Assembly (NCBI GenBank): GCA_025059715.1
Contig: JANXCE010000002.1
Coordinates: 23,802 to 87,801, forward strand
Length of the DNA stretch: 64,000 nucleotides
Direction of reading: 5' to 3'
Source of the DNA: Caldimicrobium sp.
Lineage (GTDB): Bacteria; Desulfobacterota; Thermodesulfobacteria; Thermodesulfobacteriales; Thermodesulfobacteriaceae
The first letter of the stretch is position 1. Each line of letters starts with the position of its first letter. Of this stretch, positions 32,348 through 46,400 are shown one piece after another. The position numbers were made by a program, and so were the translations under genes. Under the pieces are notes generated by a model that did not search any database, had not been told where the DNA came from, and saw only the letters and a program-made list of their open reading frames with translations.

Positions 32348-33539
32348 ATTAAAACTTGGTGTAGAGGTCTTCTTCGAAGATAATCTTTACCAAAGATATA
32401 GAAGGGCAAATATAGGCCTTCTTACCCATCAAGCTGCCACAGATTTGAAACTTACACTGAGCTTAGAACACTTTTATAATAGCTTTAGAGAGAGGCTCCT
32501 TTGGGTGTTTTCCCCTCAACATGGCCTATTTTCAGAAAAACAGGCAAATATGATAGGTTCACCAGATGAAAGGGAGCCTCTTTTTGGTTTACCAGTGAAA
32601 AGTCTTTATGGACCAAGACTTAAACCAGAAAGGGAAGATATACAAGAAATAGAAATACTCTTTGTAGATCTTGTAGATGTGGGCTGTAGGGTCTATACCT
32701 ATATTTGGACCCTTTATTTAGTTATGGAAATATGTAATCAATTAGAGAAAGAAATAGTTATCTTAGACAGACCAAATCCCTTAGGAGATACACTGGAAGG
32801 CCCAATTCTTGAAAGGGACTATTTTAGTTTTGTGGGATTGGACTCTCTACCTATGCGACATGGTTTAACCATAGGTGAGATTGCCCGCCTTTTTCAAAAA
32901 CGACACTTCTCTAATCTCCACCTTAAAATCATTGCCATGAAAAATTATATTCCCTCTAAACTTTTCCCCTATTATCAAAGACCTTGGATCTTTCCCTCCC
33001 CCAATTTACCCACCTTCGAATGTGCGCTTGCCTATCCAGGTATGGTCTTACTTGAGGGAACGAATTTATCAGAGGGTAGGGGCACAACTCAACCCTTCCT
33101 CATCTTTGGAGCCCCTTTTTTAAAAGTAAAAGATCTATATTTTCTCTTACCGGAGCTCTTTCCTCAGCAGGAGTGGGGAGTTTTACTTAGACCCCTTGCC
33201 TTTGAACCTACCTTTGATAAATGGAAAGGTTATAGATGCTTAGGCTTTCAAATCCATATCACAAACCCTAAAAAATTTTCTCCAGTAAAATTTGCAATAA
33301 AACTTCTAAGAATCCTGAGAGAGAATCATGAAGAGTTTCAGTTTTTATTACCACCCTACGAATTTGAGAGAACTCGCCGTCCTATAGAGATCCTTTTAGG
33401 CAGTAGAAAGGTGCTGCTTTGGTTAATGGGCCAAGAAAAAGAGGACTTAACAGTGCTCTTAAATGATGGTTTAAAGGGTTTTCTCACTGAAGTCTCTCCT
33501 CTATGGATCTATGAGAGGGAACCTACTCCTTCACTATGA
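32334..33539 (+). CDS. DUF1343 / NamZ-like exo-beta-N-acetylmuramidase
   Basis: IGLLTHQAA, FSPQHGLFSEKQA, PLFGLPVKSLYG, DLVDVGCRVYTYIWTL, LDRPNPLG; GTG start overlaps the amidase stop. Confidence 0.88.
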   Translation: MIDSKLKLGVEVFFEDNLYQRYRRANIGLLTHQAATDLKLTLSLEHFYNSFRERLLWVFSPQHGLFSEKQANMIGSPDEREPLFGLPVKSLYGPRLKPEREDIQEIEILFVDLVDVGCRVYTYIWTLYLVMEICNQLEKEIVILDRPNPLGDTLEGPILERDYFSFVGLDSLPMRHGLTIGEIARLFQKRHFSNLHLKIIAMKNYIPSKLFPYYQRPWIFPSPNLPTFECALAYPGMVLLEGTNLSEGRGTTQPFLIFGAPFLKVKDLYFLLPELFPQQEWGVLLRPLAFEPTFDKWKGYRCLGFQIHITNPKKFSPVKFAIKLLRILRENHEEFQFLLPPYEFERTRRPIEILLGSRKVLLWLMGQEKEDLTVLLNDGLKGFLTEVSPLWIYEREPTPSL

Positions 33540-33660
33540 GTCTTACAACAAAGGTTATCTTTAATGAGACTGCCTTACTCAGCCTTCTCTATGGAAATAA
33601 ATATCTCTACGCCCTTGTCACCTCTCTAAGCTGCACTATATTTTAAAATTTCAAAGGTCT

Positions 33661-36903
<3,243 letters not shown>

Positions 36904-36910
36904 AAATAAT

Positions 36911-36937
36911 CCCTGCCATCTCCAAGGGATGGCAGGG
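36911..36937 (-). terminator. Hairpin terminator between convergent proB and phnD-like genes
   Basis: ccctgccatc-tccaag-ggatggcaggg inverted repeat with T-rich tail on the minus strand. Confidence 0.7.
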
Positions 36938-36957
36938 AAAAAAAGTTAAAACAATCT

Positions 36958-37794
36958 TTACCAAGCTCCTACTGCCTTGGCAGCTTCTCTCATAATATCA
37001 TACTCTTTATCTGTAACAGGCACAAAACCTTCAATTCTTGCAGGACCAAGGATGGAGACCGTCTTAAGATCTCCTTTTTTAAGTTTTAAAATAGCCTCTC
37101 TTATTTTTTTGGCCATAGCAGGATCCATTTTTTTAGCTATGGCAATAGGCCAGTTGGGAATAGGATCACTTACCGCAATTTTACGGAACTTCTCAGGCCC
37201 GGCCTTCAATTTTTCTACATCATCATCTCTTACAAAGCCAGCCTCTGCTTTTCCAGTTAGCACCGCCTCCGCAACAGGATCACGCTTCTTTTCAAAGATT
37301 ATCTTCACATCATCCTTCTTAATTCCTGCTTTATTCAACATAAGCATCTGAACAAGATAGGCTCCCGCAGAACCTGGATCAGTAGCAGCTATAGTCTTGC
37401 CCTTAAGATCTGCTATACTCTTGATAGGGCTATCTCTTTTAACAATTATCGCACCTCTTATGGTAGATCCAATCTCTGGTTCTGAAGCAATAGCTATTAC
37501 TTCGGTTTCGGGCACAGCTTTTTTCAACAGGACATAAAGAAAGGGATTAGTATAAACAATATCATACTGTCTGGCTTCTGCCTCTTTGCGCCAGGTGTCA
37601 AAATCTTTGGGTATAACCAAGGTAACCTTAACTCCAAGCTCCTTACTTAGATATTCCGCAAGAGGAGTAAAGCCTTCTCGCATCTCCTTTTCTGTAAGTC
37701 TTGGTAAAACTCCAAATTTAAGTTCCTTTGCTAATGCCACAAAGGGTAAAAGAAAAAGTAAGGCTAAAAGTGAAATAAGGACCCTTTTAATCAT
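36958..37794 (-). CDS. PhnD-like periplasmic substrate-binding protein
   Basis: Signal peptide; FGVLPRLTEKEMREGFTPLAEYLSKELG; DPGSAGAYLVQMLML. Confidence 0.88.
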   Translation of the reverse strand: MIKRVLISLLALLFLLPFVALAKELKFGVLPRLTEKEMREGFTPLAEYLSKELGVKVTLVIPKDFDTWRKEAEARQYDIVYTNPFLYVLLKKAVPETEVIAIASEPEIGSTIRGAIIVKRDSPIKSIADLKGKTIAATDPGSAGAYLVQMLMLNKAGIKKDDVKIIFEKKRDPVAEAVLTGKAEAGFVRDDDVEKLKAGPEKFRKIAVSDPIPNWPIAIAKKMDPAMAKKIREAILKLKKGDLKTVSILGPARIEGFVPVTDKEYDIMREAAKAVGAW

Positions 37795-37816
37795 AGCAAT
37801 CCCCCCTTTTTTAATT

Positions 37817-38224
37817 TTATCTTGGTGTGGGTATTACACCTATAAGCATAAGTGCCAAAATGGTTAAGCCTACAACTGCTACCCTTTTTACCCATAAGGG
37901 ATTTAGTCTCTTAGCTATTTGAGGACCAAGAAATCCTCCAATAATAGCACCTGCTGCCATAAAGGCAAAGAGCACAAGATCCGTATTACCTAATCCAAAA
38001 TGCCTGGAACTCGCCATCAGGGTATTGAAAAAGATAGCTAAAAGCGAGCTACCCACAACCACATACATAGGAAGTCCCATGAGAACGGTCATCAGAGGCA
38101 CAACAAAGGGGCCTCCACCAAATCCGAACATACTTGAGGCTACTGCTATTAGAAATCCACCAATACAACCAATCACCATATTCGCTTTAAACTCCTGACC
38201 CCAAAATTCAATCTTCATATACAT
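37817..38224 (-). CDS. TauE/SafE (DUF81) half-transporter
   Basis: 135 aa, SSMFGFGGGPFVVPLMTVLMGLP. Confidence 0.85.
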   Translation of the reverse strand: MYMKIEFWGQEFKANMVIGCIGGFLIAVASSMFGFGGGPFVVPLMTVLMGLPMYVVVGSSLLAIFFNTLMASSRHFGLGNTDLVLFAFMAAGAIIGGFLGPQIAKRLNPLWVKRVAVVGLTILALMLIGVIPTPR

Positions 38225-38239
38225 AGTCTTTCACCCCCT

Positions 38240-39445
38240 TTATTTTTTCTCTCTTTTTTTGGCTGCAGCTTCTTCCGCTCTTCTTCTGAATTCCTTTAGA
38301 ATAGCTTGCTCTTTCTGATTTTTAGCAATATAGCCTGGAGTCGTTTGCCATAGCATAATAGCTGCCAAAATTATTAGGACCCAACCAAAAAGAAACTTAT
38401 ACTGTTCTAAGGTGATCATCTCGGTAAGTTTAGGACCAATAAAACCACCAACCATCATAGCTAAACCGACTCCTACTCCAAGTTTCCAGCTGATAAATTT
38501 AATTCTGCTATAGTTATAAACTCCTGATGCCTGACTAAACAACACTGTGGGCATAACAGAACCAGCCACAATGGTATGAGGAATTCCGTAGATAAAGATT
38601 AAAAGAGGATTGAGAATAAACCCTCCACCAGCTCCCATGGTCACCCCAAAGGTGCATACCGCAACTGCTAACAAAAAGGGACCTATAGCATTCAAACTTA
38701 CCCCGGCCTTTGGAAAATAAACCTTATACCAAGGCAAATCCACCTTAAAAGTTTGAACTTCACTTCTAAGAGTGTAATCTACAGCTGCAATAACTGTATA
38801 GGTTCCACCTGGGGCATTCTCAGGAAGCCTATATTCAGCCTCAAAGGTTCCATCTTCATTTATTTTTATAGTAGGACTAAAAACCCGCTCCGGCCATCTA
38901 AATCTTGTCTTAATTAGAGGCATTGACTGTCTTCTGTTACCTTTCTCATCCAATGGTTCCAATTTTGTTCCCCTTGAGCCAAGGATAGTAGCTAAAATAC
39001 TTGCCTGCCATCTCTCTACTTTAGCTTTAGCAGGAGTAATGTAAGCAACATCCGCACCTGTTGTTAACAACATTCTACTCACACTCCAATCTTTGTCCTT
39101 TGCCTTTTCTATGTTATAAGCAGACTCAACCTCCTTAGGCATAAGAATCATATATAGCGCAGGAATATCCTTACTAAGGTAAAAGATGTAGGGTATCTTT
39201 CCAGTATCTGGATCTCTTCGTGCATCAAGTCTTCCCACTTGAACCTTTTTCTCACTGGCTATTTCAATGTAGACAGGTCTTCCCGGAGGAACCTTTCCAG
39301 TGATCTTTACTACCTCACCTCCCCTATATACCTGTTTGTCAAGATTAAGAATGATCTTGTCAACTTGCGCCTGCTCCTCTTGGGCAAAAACATAATTACT
39401 ACACAAAAAAATTACAAATAACAACAAAAGGAAATAACCTTTCAT
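38240..39445 (-). CDS. Secreted N-terminal domain fused to TauE/SafE half-transporter
   Basis: Signal peptide, extracytoplasmic beta-rich region, then VCTFGVTMGAGGGFILNPLLIFIYGIPHTIVAGSV. Confidence 0.82.
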   Translation of the reverse strand: MKGYFLLLLFVIFLCSNYVFAQEEQAQVDKIILNLDKQVYRGGEVVKITGKVPPGRPVYIEIASEKKVQVGRLDARRDPDTGKIPYIFYLSKDIPALYMILMPKEVESAYNIEKAKDKDWSVSRMLLTTGADVAYITPAKAKVERWQASILATILGSRGTKLEPLDEKGNRRQSMPLIKTRFRWPERVFSPTIKINEDGTFEAEYRLPENAPGGTYTVIAAVDYTLRSEVQTFKVDLPWYKVYFPKAGVSLNAIGPFLLAVAVCTFGVTMGAGGGFILNPLLIFIYGIPHTIVAGSVMPTVLFSQASGVYNYSRIKFISWKLGVGVGLAMMVGGFIGPKLTEMITLEQYKFLFGWVLIILAAIMLWQTTPGYIAKNQKEQAILKEFRRRAEEAAAKKREKK

Positions 39446-39464
39446 AAAATCACCCCCTTAGGTT

Positions 39465-39887
39465 TTATCTTACTATTAAAACAGAACATGGTGCATTCAT
39501 AGCCACTTTTGAAGATACACTTCCTAAAAGGGTCCTCTCAGTTGCGTCCTTTCCTGTGGAACCAACTATGATTAAATCAATATTGTTATCTCTGGCATAA
39601 TCTACGATCACCTCTGAGGGTTTACCCTCAAGTATAATGGTATGAGCATCTAAACCCTCCTCTTTTAATATATTCTTTATCCCTTCTATCACTCCAGAGG
39701 CCTCCGCCCGGTAAATATTCATTAGCGTCTCATAATCCACTCCTGCTTCAACAAACCCAATTGAAGGCACTACATAAAGGATTGTAATTTTAGAACCCAA
39801 ATCTTTGGCCAGAGAAAGAGCCCTTTTTAACGCTTTGTTAGCGGATTCGGAACCATCATGGGCAAGTAATATATTTTTCATAAACAC
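39465..39887 (-). CDS. Universal stress protein (UspA family)
   Basis: MKNILLAHDGSESANKAL; IIVGSTGKDATERTLLGSVSSKV. Confidence 0.92.
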   Translation of the reverse strand: MFMKNILLAHDGSESANKALKRALSLAKDLGSKITILYVVPSIGFVEAGVDYETLMNIYRAEASGVIEGIKNILKEEGLDAHTIILEGKPSEVIVDYARDNNIDLIIVGSTGKDATERTLLGSVSSKVAMNAPCSVLIVR

Positions 39888-39926
39888 CTCCTGTGGAGGA
39901 CCCCAGTGTTTTCAATCTTTTAAATA

Positions 39927-39941
39927 TCAAGATATGTGCCA
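39927..39941 (-). promoter_or_regulatory. Candidate sigma54 -24/-12 promoter upstream of the UspA-TauE-PhnD operon
   Basis: Minus strand TGGCAC-ATATC-TTGA (last C of TTGC replaced by A). Confidence 0.5.
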
Positions 39942-39980
39942 AGCCAAGGCAAAAACTTTTCAGGAATGTCTTTCCCTAAT

Positions 39981-40020
39981 TTGTCCCATATTGCACAAAT
40001 TTTTGTCCCTTATGGGACAA
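39981..40020. promoter_or_regulatory. Tandem palindromic activator site (shared element, copy 1)
   Basis: TTGTCCC-ATAT-TGCACAA and TTGTCCC-TTAT-GGGACAA, centres 22 bp apart. Confidence 0.65.
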
Positions 40021-40054
40021 CCTTTGATAATACCTTCCCCAAACCCCATCCCCC

Positions 40055-40864
40055 TGCATAAGTTCAAGGTCTCTTTAGCTTCTCACTAACACCTTCTCCC
40101 ATCAAAGACTTAGAAATGCTGCAAAGACTTGAAGCAATCAAAGATGCATCCCAAGAAAAGAATTTGCCTTTAGACTAAAGGTCAGCGAATTTCACCACTC
40201 CTTTGACACCTAAGCCACAGATTGACCAAAGAGGAAATGCTCAAAGAGGTGGCAAATGAGGTAATAGAGTTTATGCTGGATTACAGGAGAGAACCTTGTC
40301 GCATAGGCAAGGAAAAGCTTAAGCCTTTGGTGGATAGATTTTGTAGGGAGAGGGGTATAGCTTTGGAAGCAGTATCTACGATTGGAAGGATTATAAAGTA
40401 TTTGAAAGAGAGGGGGGTAAGTTTGAGGAGAGGTAGTGAAGAAGCTTTAGTTTTTAAGGCTGACTGGAAGGTTTATTGAGAGGGAGAAAAGTAAGAGGAT
40501 GTGGCTAATAGATTTGGATTTGTCTATGAAGAGTAGTCATTTATCGAGTAGCATTGGGGAGGGACTTTTGGAGTAAGTTTAAGGTAGAAGCTTATTTTGA
40601 GACGCGGGGCGTGCAGACAGATAATGGGAGTGAGTTTTTAGGGGAATTTGCGAAGGAGCTTGAGAGGGAGGGAAAGGGTATGTAGAGAGGTTTAACAGGA
40701 CATTGGAGGAGGAGTTTATTGAGTATAGGGACCTTATGAGGTTTTTGATGTGGTGCGATACGGAGAGGGTGCATAGTGGGCTTGGGAATGTATCGCCTTT
40801 GGAGTGGATTTGTTATAAATTTTACGAGCACTCCCCTCAGTCTAAAATCATAGGGACTTGTACA
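40055..40864 (+). mobile_element. IS remnant B (degenerate, about 810 bp, both termini)
   Basis: TIRs tgcataagttca / gggacttgtaca; ORF 40222-40479 is the N-terminal transposase fragment; remainder (acagataatgggagtgag ... agaggtttaacagg) is frameshifted. Confidence 0.8.
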
Positions 40865-40913
40865 AAAACTTGACGAAAGAGCTTAGAGGTTTATAATAAA
40901 AATAAAAAAACCC

Positions 40914-43427
40914 GTGGGTAGGGTTCTTGGATTTCTCTTTTTCTTAATTTTTTTAATTTCAAGTCTTTCCTCATCTTTTGCTCAAAATAGCCTCGAAAAA
41001 CCCCTCGTATTTGGAATTTTAGCTAAAAGAGGAGAGGATATAGAGAGAAATAGATTTTATCAATTAAAGGAGTTTCTAAGAAAAAGTATCCCCTATCATA
41101 TTGAATTCAGGTTTTTACCCTTTGAGGAATTGAGAAGACAAGCCCTTGAGGGTTCCCTTACTTTTATTCTTACGAATCCTTACCAGTCTATTCTTATTAG
41201 AGAATTAGCTAAAGAATATGATCTAAATTACAGAATCATTCTCAGTTTAGGGCAGAGGGAAAAGGGGGGTTATTATCCCTATTTCGGAGGAGTAATCTTT
41301 ACTAAAAAGGAAAGTCCTATTAAAAGCTTAGAGGATATAAAGGGTAAAGAATTAGGTGCTGTTGATCCCGAGTCCTTTGGAGGATACCTCATTGCCCTCC
41401 ACGAATTACATAAAGTAGGTATTGGGGAAAAGGATATTAAACCGAAATTTTATGGCACTCACGATGCGGTAGTTTATGCAGTCCTTAGAGGAGAGGTTCC
41501 TGTGGGAACAGTCAGGACTGGTATCTTAGAGAGACTGAACGCAACAGGTTTGATTTCTCTGGAGGATCTAAGAATTATTAACTCCAAGGTCCACCCAAAT
41601 TTTCCTCTATTAATTAGCTCTCCCCTTTATCCTGAATGGCCAATTCTTGCTTTAGAAGGAACTCCCCAGGAAATCGTAAAAGCGGTAGCTAAAGCACTAT
41701 TAGAAATAGACGAGAAAAGTCCCCTTGCGGAAAACATTGAAGGAATCTTTTATCTACCTCTGGATTATACCTCCTTAGATCGGATTTTGCTGGATCTAAT
41801 GAAAGGGCCCTATGCGGAACTGAGAGAGATTTATTTTCAAAAATTCAAAGAAAAATTTCTACCTCATGTTGTAGGATTTCTAATTTTAGTGCTAGTTACT
41901 CTGTTACTACTCAGTTATAGCCTATATAGAAGAAATAAACTTCTGAAGGATACCAAGGCAAATCTTGAAAAGGAAAAAACCTTTCTGGATAAGGTCTTAG
42001 AACACACTGACTTCATGGTCTTTTACTTAACCTTAGAGGGTAAGGTTCTCTGGGCAAATCAAAAGGGAGAGAGGGTCTGTCCTGAAAATCAGGAAGGGAA
42101 TGAGGTTCCCCTATGGTTACTTTGTCCTGTTCTCTATCAAATAAATACCTTACAAAGGTACTTCCAAAATAAAGATTATGAGAAAGGACCAATCAACTTT
42201 GTGGAAACCTTGGAAGGTGAGGATAGAGAGAGAACCTATGAGGGAGAACTTATACCCCTAAAGAAGGGAGACAAGATAGAGGGTATCCTTTTCTTTCTAA
42301 GAGATATAACAGAAAAGGTGATTCTGGAGAAGCAAACTATTTTTTTAGAAAAGCTTAACGTATTAAAGAATGTAGCAGGTGGTTTAGCCCACGACTTTAA
42401 CAATCAACTGCTTGCGGTAATGAATCAGATTGAGCTTCTTAAAGCCCGCCTCAACAACAAGAAAATAAATCCAGAAGCAAGAGCCCTCTTTGATTCCATA
42501 ACCGAAACTTTGATGGGTTTGAGACTCTTAGGAAGGGAACTCTTAACCTTAGTTAGAGGAGAGAGCCCGGTGAAAGAGAAGGCAGATCTTGCGGAACTCA
42601 TTAAACACTATACCTCTATAGCCCTTGCGGGGAAAAAAAACTACGAGGTCCAATACGACATTAAAGACCATTTACCGTTAGTAGAAGTAGATAAAGAGCT
42701 CTTTTCCATAATGTGGATGAACTTGGTGCTTAATGCCATAGAGGCCATGCCCAAAGGAGGTAAGATTTCGATAAAAATAGAACCATTTCAGAGAGATCAA
42801 AGACCCTGGCTACGTTTTTCTATAAAGGATGAGGGAATAGGATTTCCTGAAAAATATAAAAGTAGGATCTTTGAACCCTTTTTCACTACCAAACCGGGAG
42901 GATCTGGGCTTGGGCTTTATGTAGTCAATGAAGTAGTAAAGGCACACAATGGAAGAATTGAAGTATCCTCAACAGAAGGAAAGGGGTCTATCTTTACCAT
43001 AGAATTTCCAGCACTAAGTGGGGAATTTGTTCCCATAAAAAGATCCTCTCTTTATACTAAAAAGAAAAAAATCTTACTTATGGATGATGATGATCTCGTA
43101 AGGGATACCCTTAAAGAACTTTTAGAACACTTCGATTATGAGGTAGATACTGCACCCAATGGAGAAACTGCCTTTGAACTTTATCAGCAAACACTAAAAG
43201 AGGGAAAACCCTATGACTATGTGATTCTTGATCTCATTGTTCCAGGACATCTTAATGGATTGGATACCTTTCAAAAAATTAAAGAATTAGATTCTAAAGC
43301 ACAAGCCATAATAATTTCTGGTTATTTTGACAAACCAATCATGCAGGACTTTAAAGCCTATGGATTAAAGGGGGCCTTAATAAAGCCCTTTACGATTCAA
43401 CAGCTTTTAGAATTATTAGAAACCTAA
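40914..43427 (+). CDS. Hybrid sensor histidine kinase: PhnD-like periplasmic sensor, TM, PAS, HisKA, HATPase, C-terminal receiver
   Basis: PhnD-like N-terminus (LEDIKGKELGAVDPESFGGYLIAL); GGLAHDFNNQLLAVMNQ; GSGLGLYVVNEVVKAHNG; receiver YVILDLIVPGHLNG; GTG start. Confidence 0.9.
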   Translation: MGRVLGFLFFLIFLISSLSSSFAQNSLEKPLVFGILAKRGEDIERNRFYQLKEFLRKSIPYHIEFRFLPFEELRRQALEGSLTFILTNPYQSILIRELAKEYDLNYRIILSLGQREKGGYYPYFGGVIFTKKESPIKSLEDIKGKELGAVDPESFGGYLIALHELHKVGIGEKDIKPKFYGTHDAVVYAVLRGEVPVGTVRTGILERLNATGLISLEDLRIINSKVHPNFPLLISSPLYPEWPILALEGTPQEIVKAVAKALLEIDEKSPLAENIEGIFYLPLDYTSLDRILLDLMKGPYAELREIYFQKFKEKFLPHVVGFLILVLVTLLLLSYSLYRRNKLLKDTKANLEKEKTFLDKVLEHTDFMVFYLTLEGKVLWANQKGERVCPENQEGNEVPLWLLCPVLYQINTLQRYFQNKDYEKGPINFVETLEGEDRERTYEGELIPLKKGDKIEGILFFLRDITEKVILEKQTIFLEKLNVLKNVAGGLAHDFNNQLLAVMNQIELLKARLNNKKINPEARALFDSITETLMGLRLLGRELLTLVRGESPVKEKADLAELIKHYTSIALAGKKNYEVQYDIKDHLPLVEVDKELFSIMWMNLVLNAIEAMPKGGKISIKIEPFQRDQRPWLRFSIKDEGIGFPEKYKSRIFEPFFTTKPGGSGLGLYVVNEVVKAHNGRIEVSSTEGKGSIFTIEFPALSGEFVPIKRSSLYTKKKKILLMDDDDLVRDTLKELLEHFDYEVDTAPNGETAFELYQQTLKEGKPYDYVILDLIVPGHLNGLDTFQKIKELDSKAQAIIISGYFDKPIMQDFKAYGLKGALIKPFTIQQLLELLET

Positions 43428-43457
43428 AAACTCTTGTCTTGGGAGGGGTGAGTTTCA

Positions 43458-46400
43458 ATGTCAAGCTTTGTTCATCTGCATCTACATACCGAATGGAGTT
43501 TGCTTGATGGTGCCATAAGAATAGAGGATCTATCACAGAAGTTGATTGAATATGGCATGCCTGGATGTGCTATTACGGATCATGGAACTCTATTCGGAAT
43601 AATCCATTTTTATAATAAGCTCAAGAGCGCAGGCCTAAAACCCCTTCTTGGCTGTGAATTCTATGTAGCGGAAGGCTCCCGTTTTAGTAAGAAGGTGAAT
43701 AAAAGGGGAGAAGCAATCTCCAGCCATCTCATTCTTATTGCCAAAAATGAAGAAGGTTATAAAAATTTAGTGAAACTGGGAAGCCTTGCCTACTTAGAGG
43801 GTTTTTATTATCGTCCAAGAATAGATAAAGAATTACTGATGAAACACAACCAAGGTCTTGTTGCCTTATCTGCCTGCATAGAGGGAGAAATACCTCAGTT
43901 AATCCTAAAAGGCAATTTTGACAAAGCCATAGAGGTAGCTAAGTGGTACAAGGACATCTTTGGAGAAGATTTTTACTTAGAAATTCAGAGAAACGGCCTA
44001 CCTGAACAGGAAAAGATTAACATCGGATTACTAGAGATAGGCGAAAAACTTAAAATCAAGGCTGTTGCTACTGCGGATTGCCATTACTTAAATAAAGAGG
44101 ATGCCTTAGCTCACGAGGTTCTTCTCTGCATTCAGACAGGGCACCGCTTAAGTGATCCCGACCGCTTTAAATTTAACACCCAAGACCTTTTCTTTGCTGA
44201 TTCAGAAGAAATGAAAAGACGATTTGAAGACCTACCAGCGGAACTTCTAAGTAATACTATGGAAGTTTTCGAAAAGATAAATCTTGAATTAAAACTGGGC
44301 AATCCACTATTTCCAAAGGCAAAACTCCCTCCCGGAGAAGACGAGGTTAGTTATTTAGTAAAAAAAGCAAAAGAAGGATTAGAAGAACGCCTAAGAACGC
44401 TAAAAGAAAAGGGTGAACTTTTTACTAATGAAGAGGAATATAGACAGAGACTGGAGATGGAACTTGAGGTGATCATAGAAAAAGGTTATGCAGGTTATTT
44501 CCTTATAGTTGCTGACTTTTGTAGTTGGGCTAAAAAACAGGGCATTCCCGTGGGGCCAGGAAGAGGGTCTGCAGCGGGTTCCTTAGTTAGTTATGCCCTC
44601 GGTATTACCAATCTCGATCCTTTACGCTTTGGTCTTCTCTTTGAGCGCTTCCTGAATAGAGAAAGACCCAGTCTTCCTGACATTGATGTGGATTTCTGCA
44701 TGGAAGGTAGAGATAAAGTTATTGAGTATGTAAAACAAACATATGGAGAAAAACACCTGGCTAAAATAGCTACCTTTGGCCAGCTAAAAGCAAGACAAGT
44801 CCTTAGAGATGTAGGCAGAGCTTTAGGCTTTAAACCGAAGGAAATAGATCCCATTGCTAAGATGATCACCCCTGGGCCTGAGGTATCACTTTCGGAAGAG
44901 ATGAAAAGACCGGAAATTCAGGAACTACTGAAGAATAATCCCAAGATAAAGGAACTCTTCGAATTAGCTGTGAAATTAGAAGGGCTTCCTCGTCATGTTA
45001 GTCAACACGCTGCTGGAGTTATTATAAGTCCCCTTTCACTCGATGAAATAGTTCCTCTCATGAGAGGCGATGAAGAGGAGTTACTTGTTCAGTTTGACAT
45101 GAAAGCCTGCGAAAATTTGGGACTAATAAAATTTGATTTTTTAGGTCTAAAAACTTTAACCATCATTGATATTACTGTTAAGGCTCTTAAAGAGTATGAA
45201 GGAATTGAATTGGATATAAACAATATCCCCCTGGATGATAAAAAAACCTTTAGTTTGCTTCAACAAGGAGAAACAGAGGGAATCTTTCAGTTAGAATCTG
45301 AAGGAATGAAGGAATTACTTAAACGATTGAAACCTACAGATTTTAACGATCTTGTAGCAGTTCTTGCACTTTATAGACCAGGACCTCTAAAAGGAGGCTT
45401 AGTAGACCAATACATTGAGACAAAACACGGAAGAAGAAAAGCGGAATATCTTCATCCCCTACTTGAACCCATACTCAGAGAAACTTATGGAGTTATTGTT
45501 TATCAAGAACAGGTTATGGAGATTGCCCGTGCCTTTGCAGGCTATACCCTGGGGGAGGCTGATCTTCTGCGAAGAGCCATGGGAAAGAAAGACAAAGAAC
45601 TCATGCAGCAACTCAAAACAGACTTTGTGGAACGATCGGTAAAGCGAAACATCCCTAAGGATATCGCAGAAAAAGTCTTTGACTTAATGGAAAAATTTGC
45701 GGATTATGGATTCAATAAAAGTCATTCTGCAGCTTATGCCCTCTTATCCTATCAAACTGCCTATTTAAAGGCTCACTTTCCTCTCTATTTCCTTGCTTCT
45801 ATATTGACTTATGAAATAAATAAGAGCGAGGAAGTAAGTAAGTATCTTACTTTAGCTAATAAGATGGGAATTTCCCTATTACCTCCTGATATAAACTTAA
45901 GTGCTGCAGGTTTCTCAGTGGAAGATGGTGCAATAAGGATGGGCCTACAAGCAGTTAAAAATGTTGGTGAAGAGGCAGTCCAAGAGATAATAAGAAAGAG
46001 ACCCTTTAGAGATTTTATAGATTTTTGTCAAAAAGTGGATACCCAGAAGGTAAATCGTAAAACCATAGAGGCTCTCATTAAAGCTGGGGCTTTTGATAGA
46101 TTAGAAGATAATCGGGCCAAATTACTGGGAAATCTTTCTAAAATACTGAGCTTTTCTCAAGAAAAAAAGGGTGCCTTGCTCTTCGGTCAAAATACCCTTC
46201 TGCCCATCAATTTAACTTCAACCCTTAAATTAGAAGAAATTCCTCCCTGGAGTAGTGAGGAAAAACTTGCCTATGAAAGAGAAGCCTTGGGATTCTATTT
46301 TTCCGATCATCCTCTAAGGAAATATCGCCCCTTTATTAAAATTTTTACCCCACACAACTTAGAAAACCTAAAACAGTCCCGAAGTGGCGAAAAAATTATA

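Noticed and set aside
33537-33647. 36-aa ORF MSLTTKVIFNETALLSLLYGNKYLYALVTSLSCTIF
   Set aside because: Too short, no recognised family; could be coding by chance or a remnant.
40222-40479. Stand-alone 85-aa DNA-binding protein
   Set aside because: Lies inside IS remnant B and matches the expected N-terminal transposase position.
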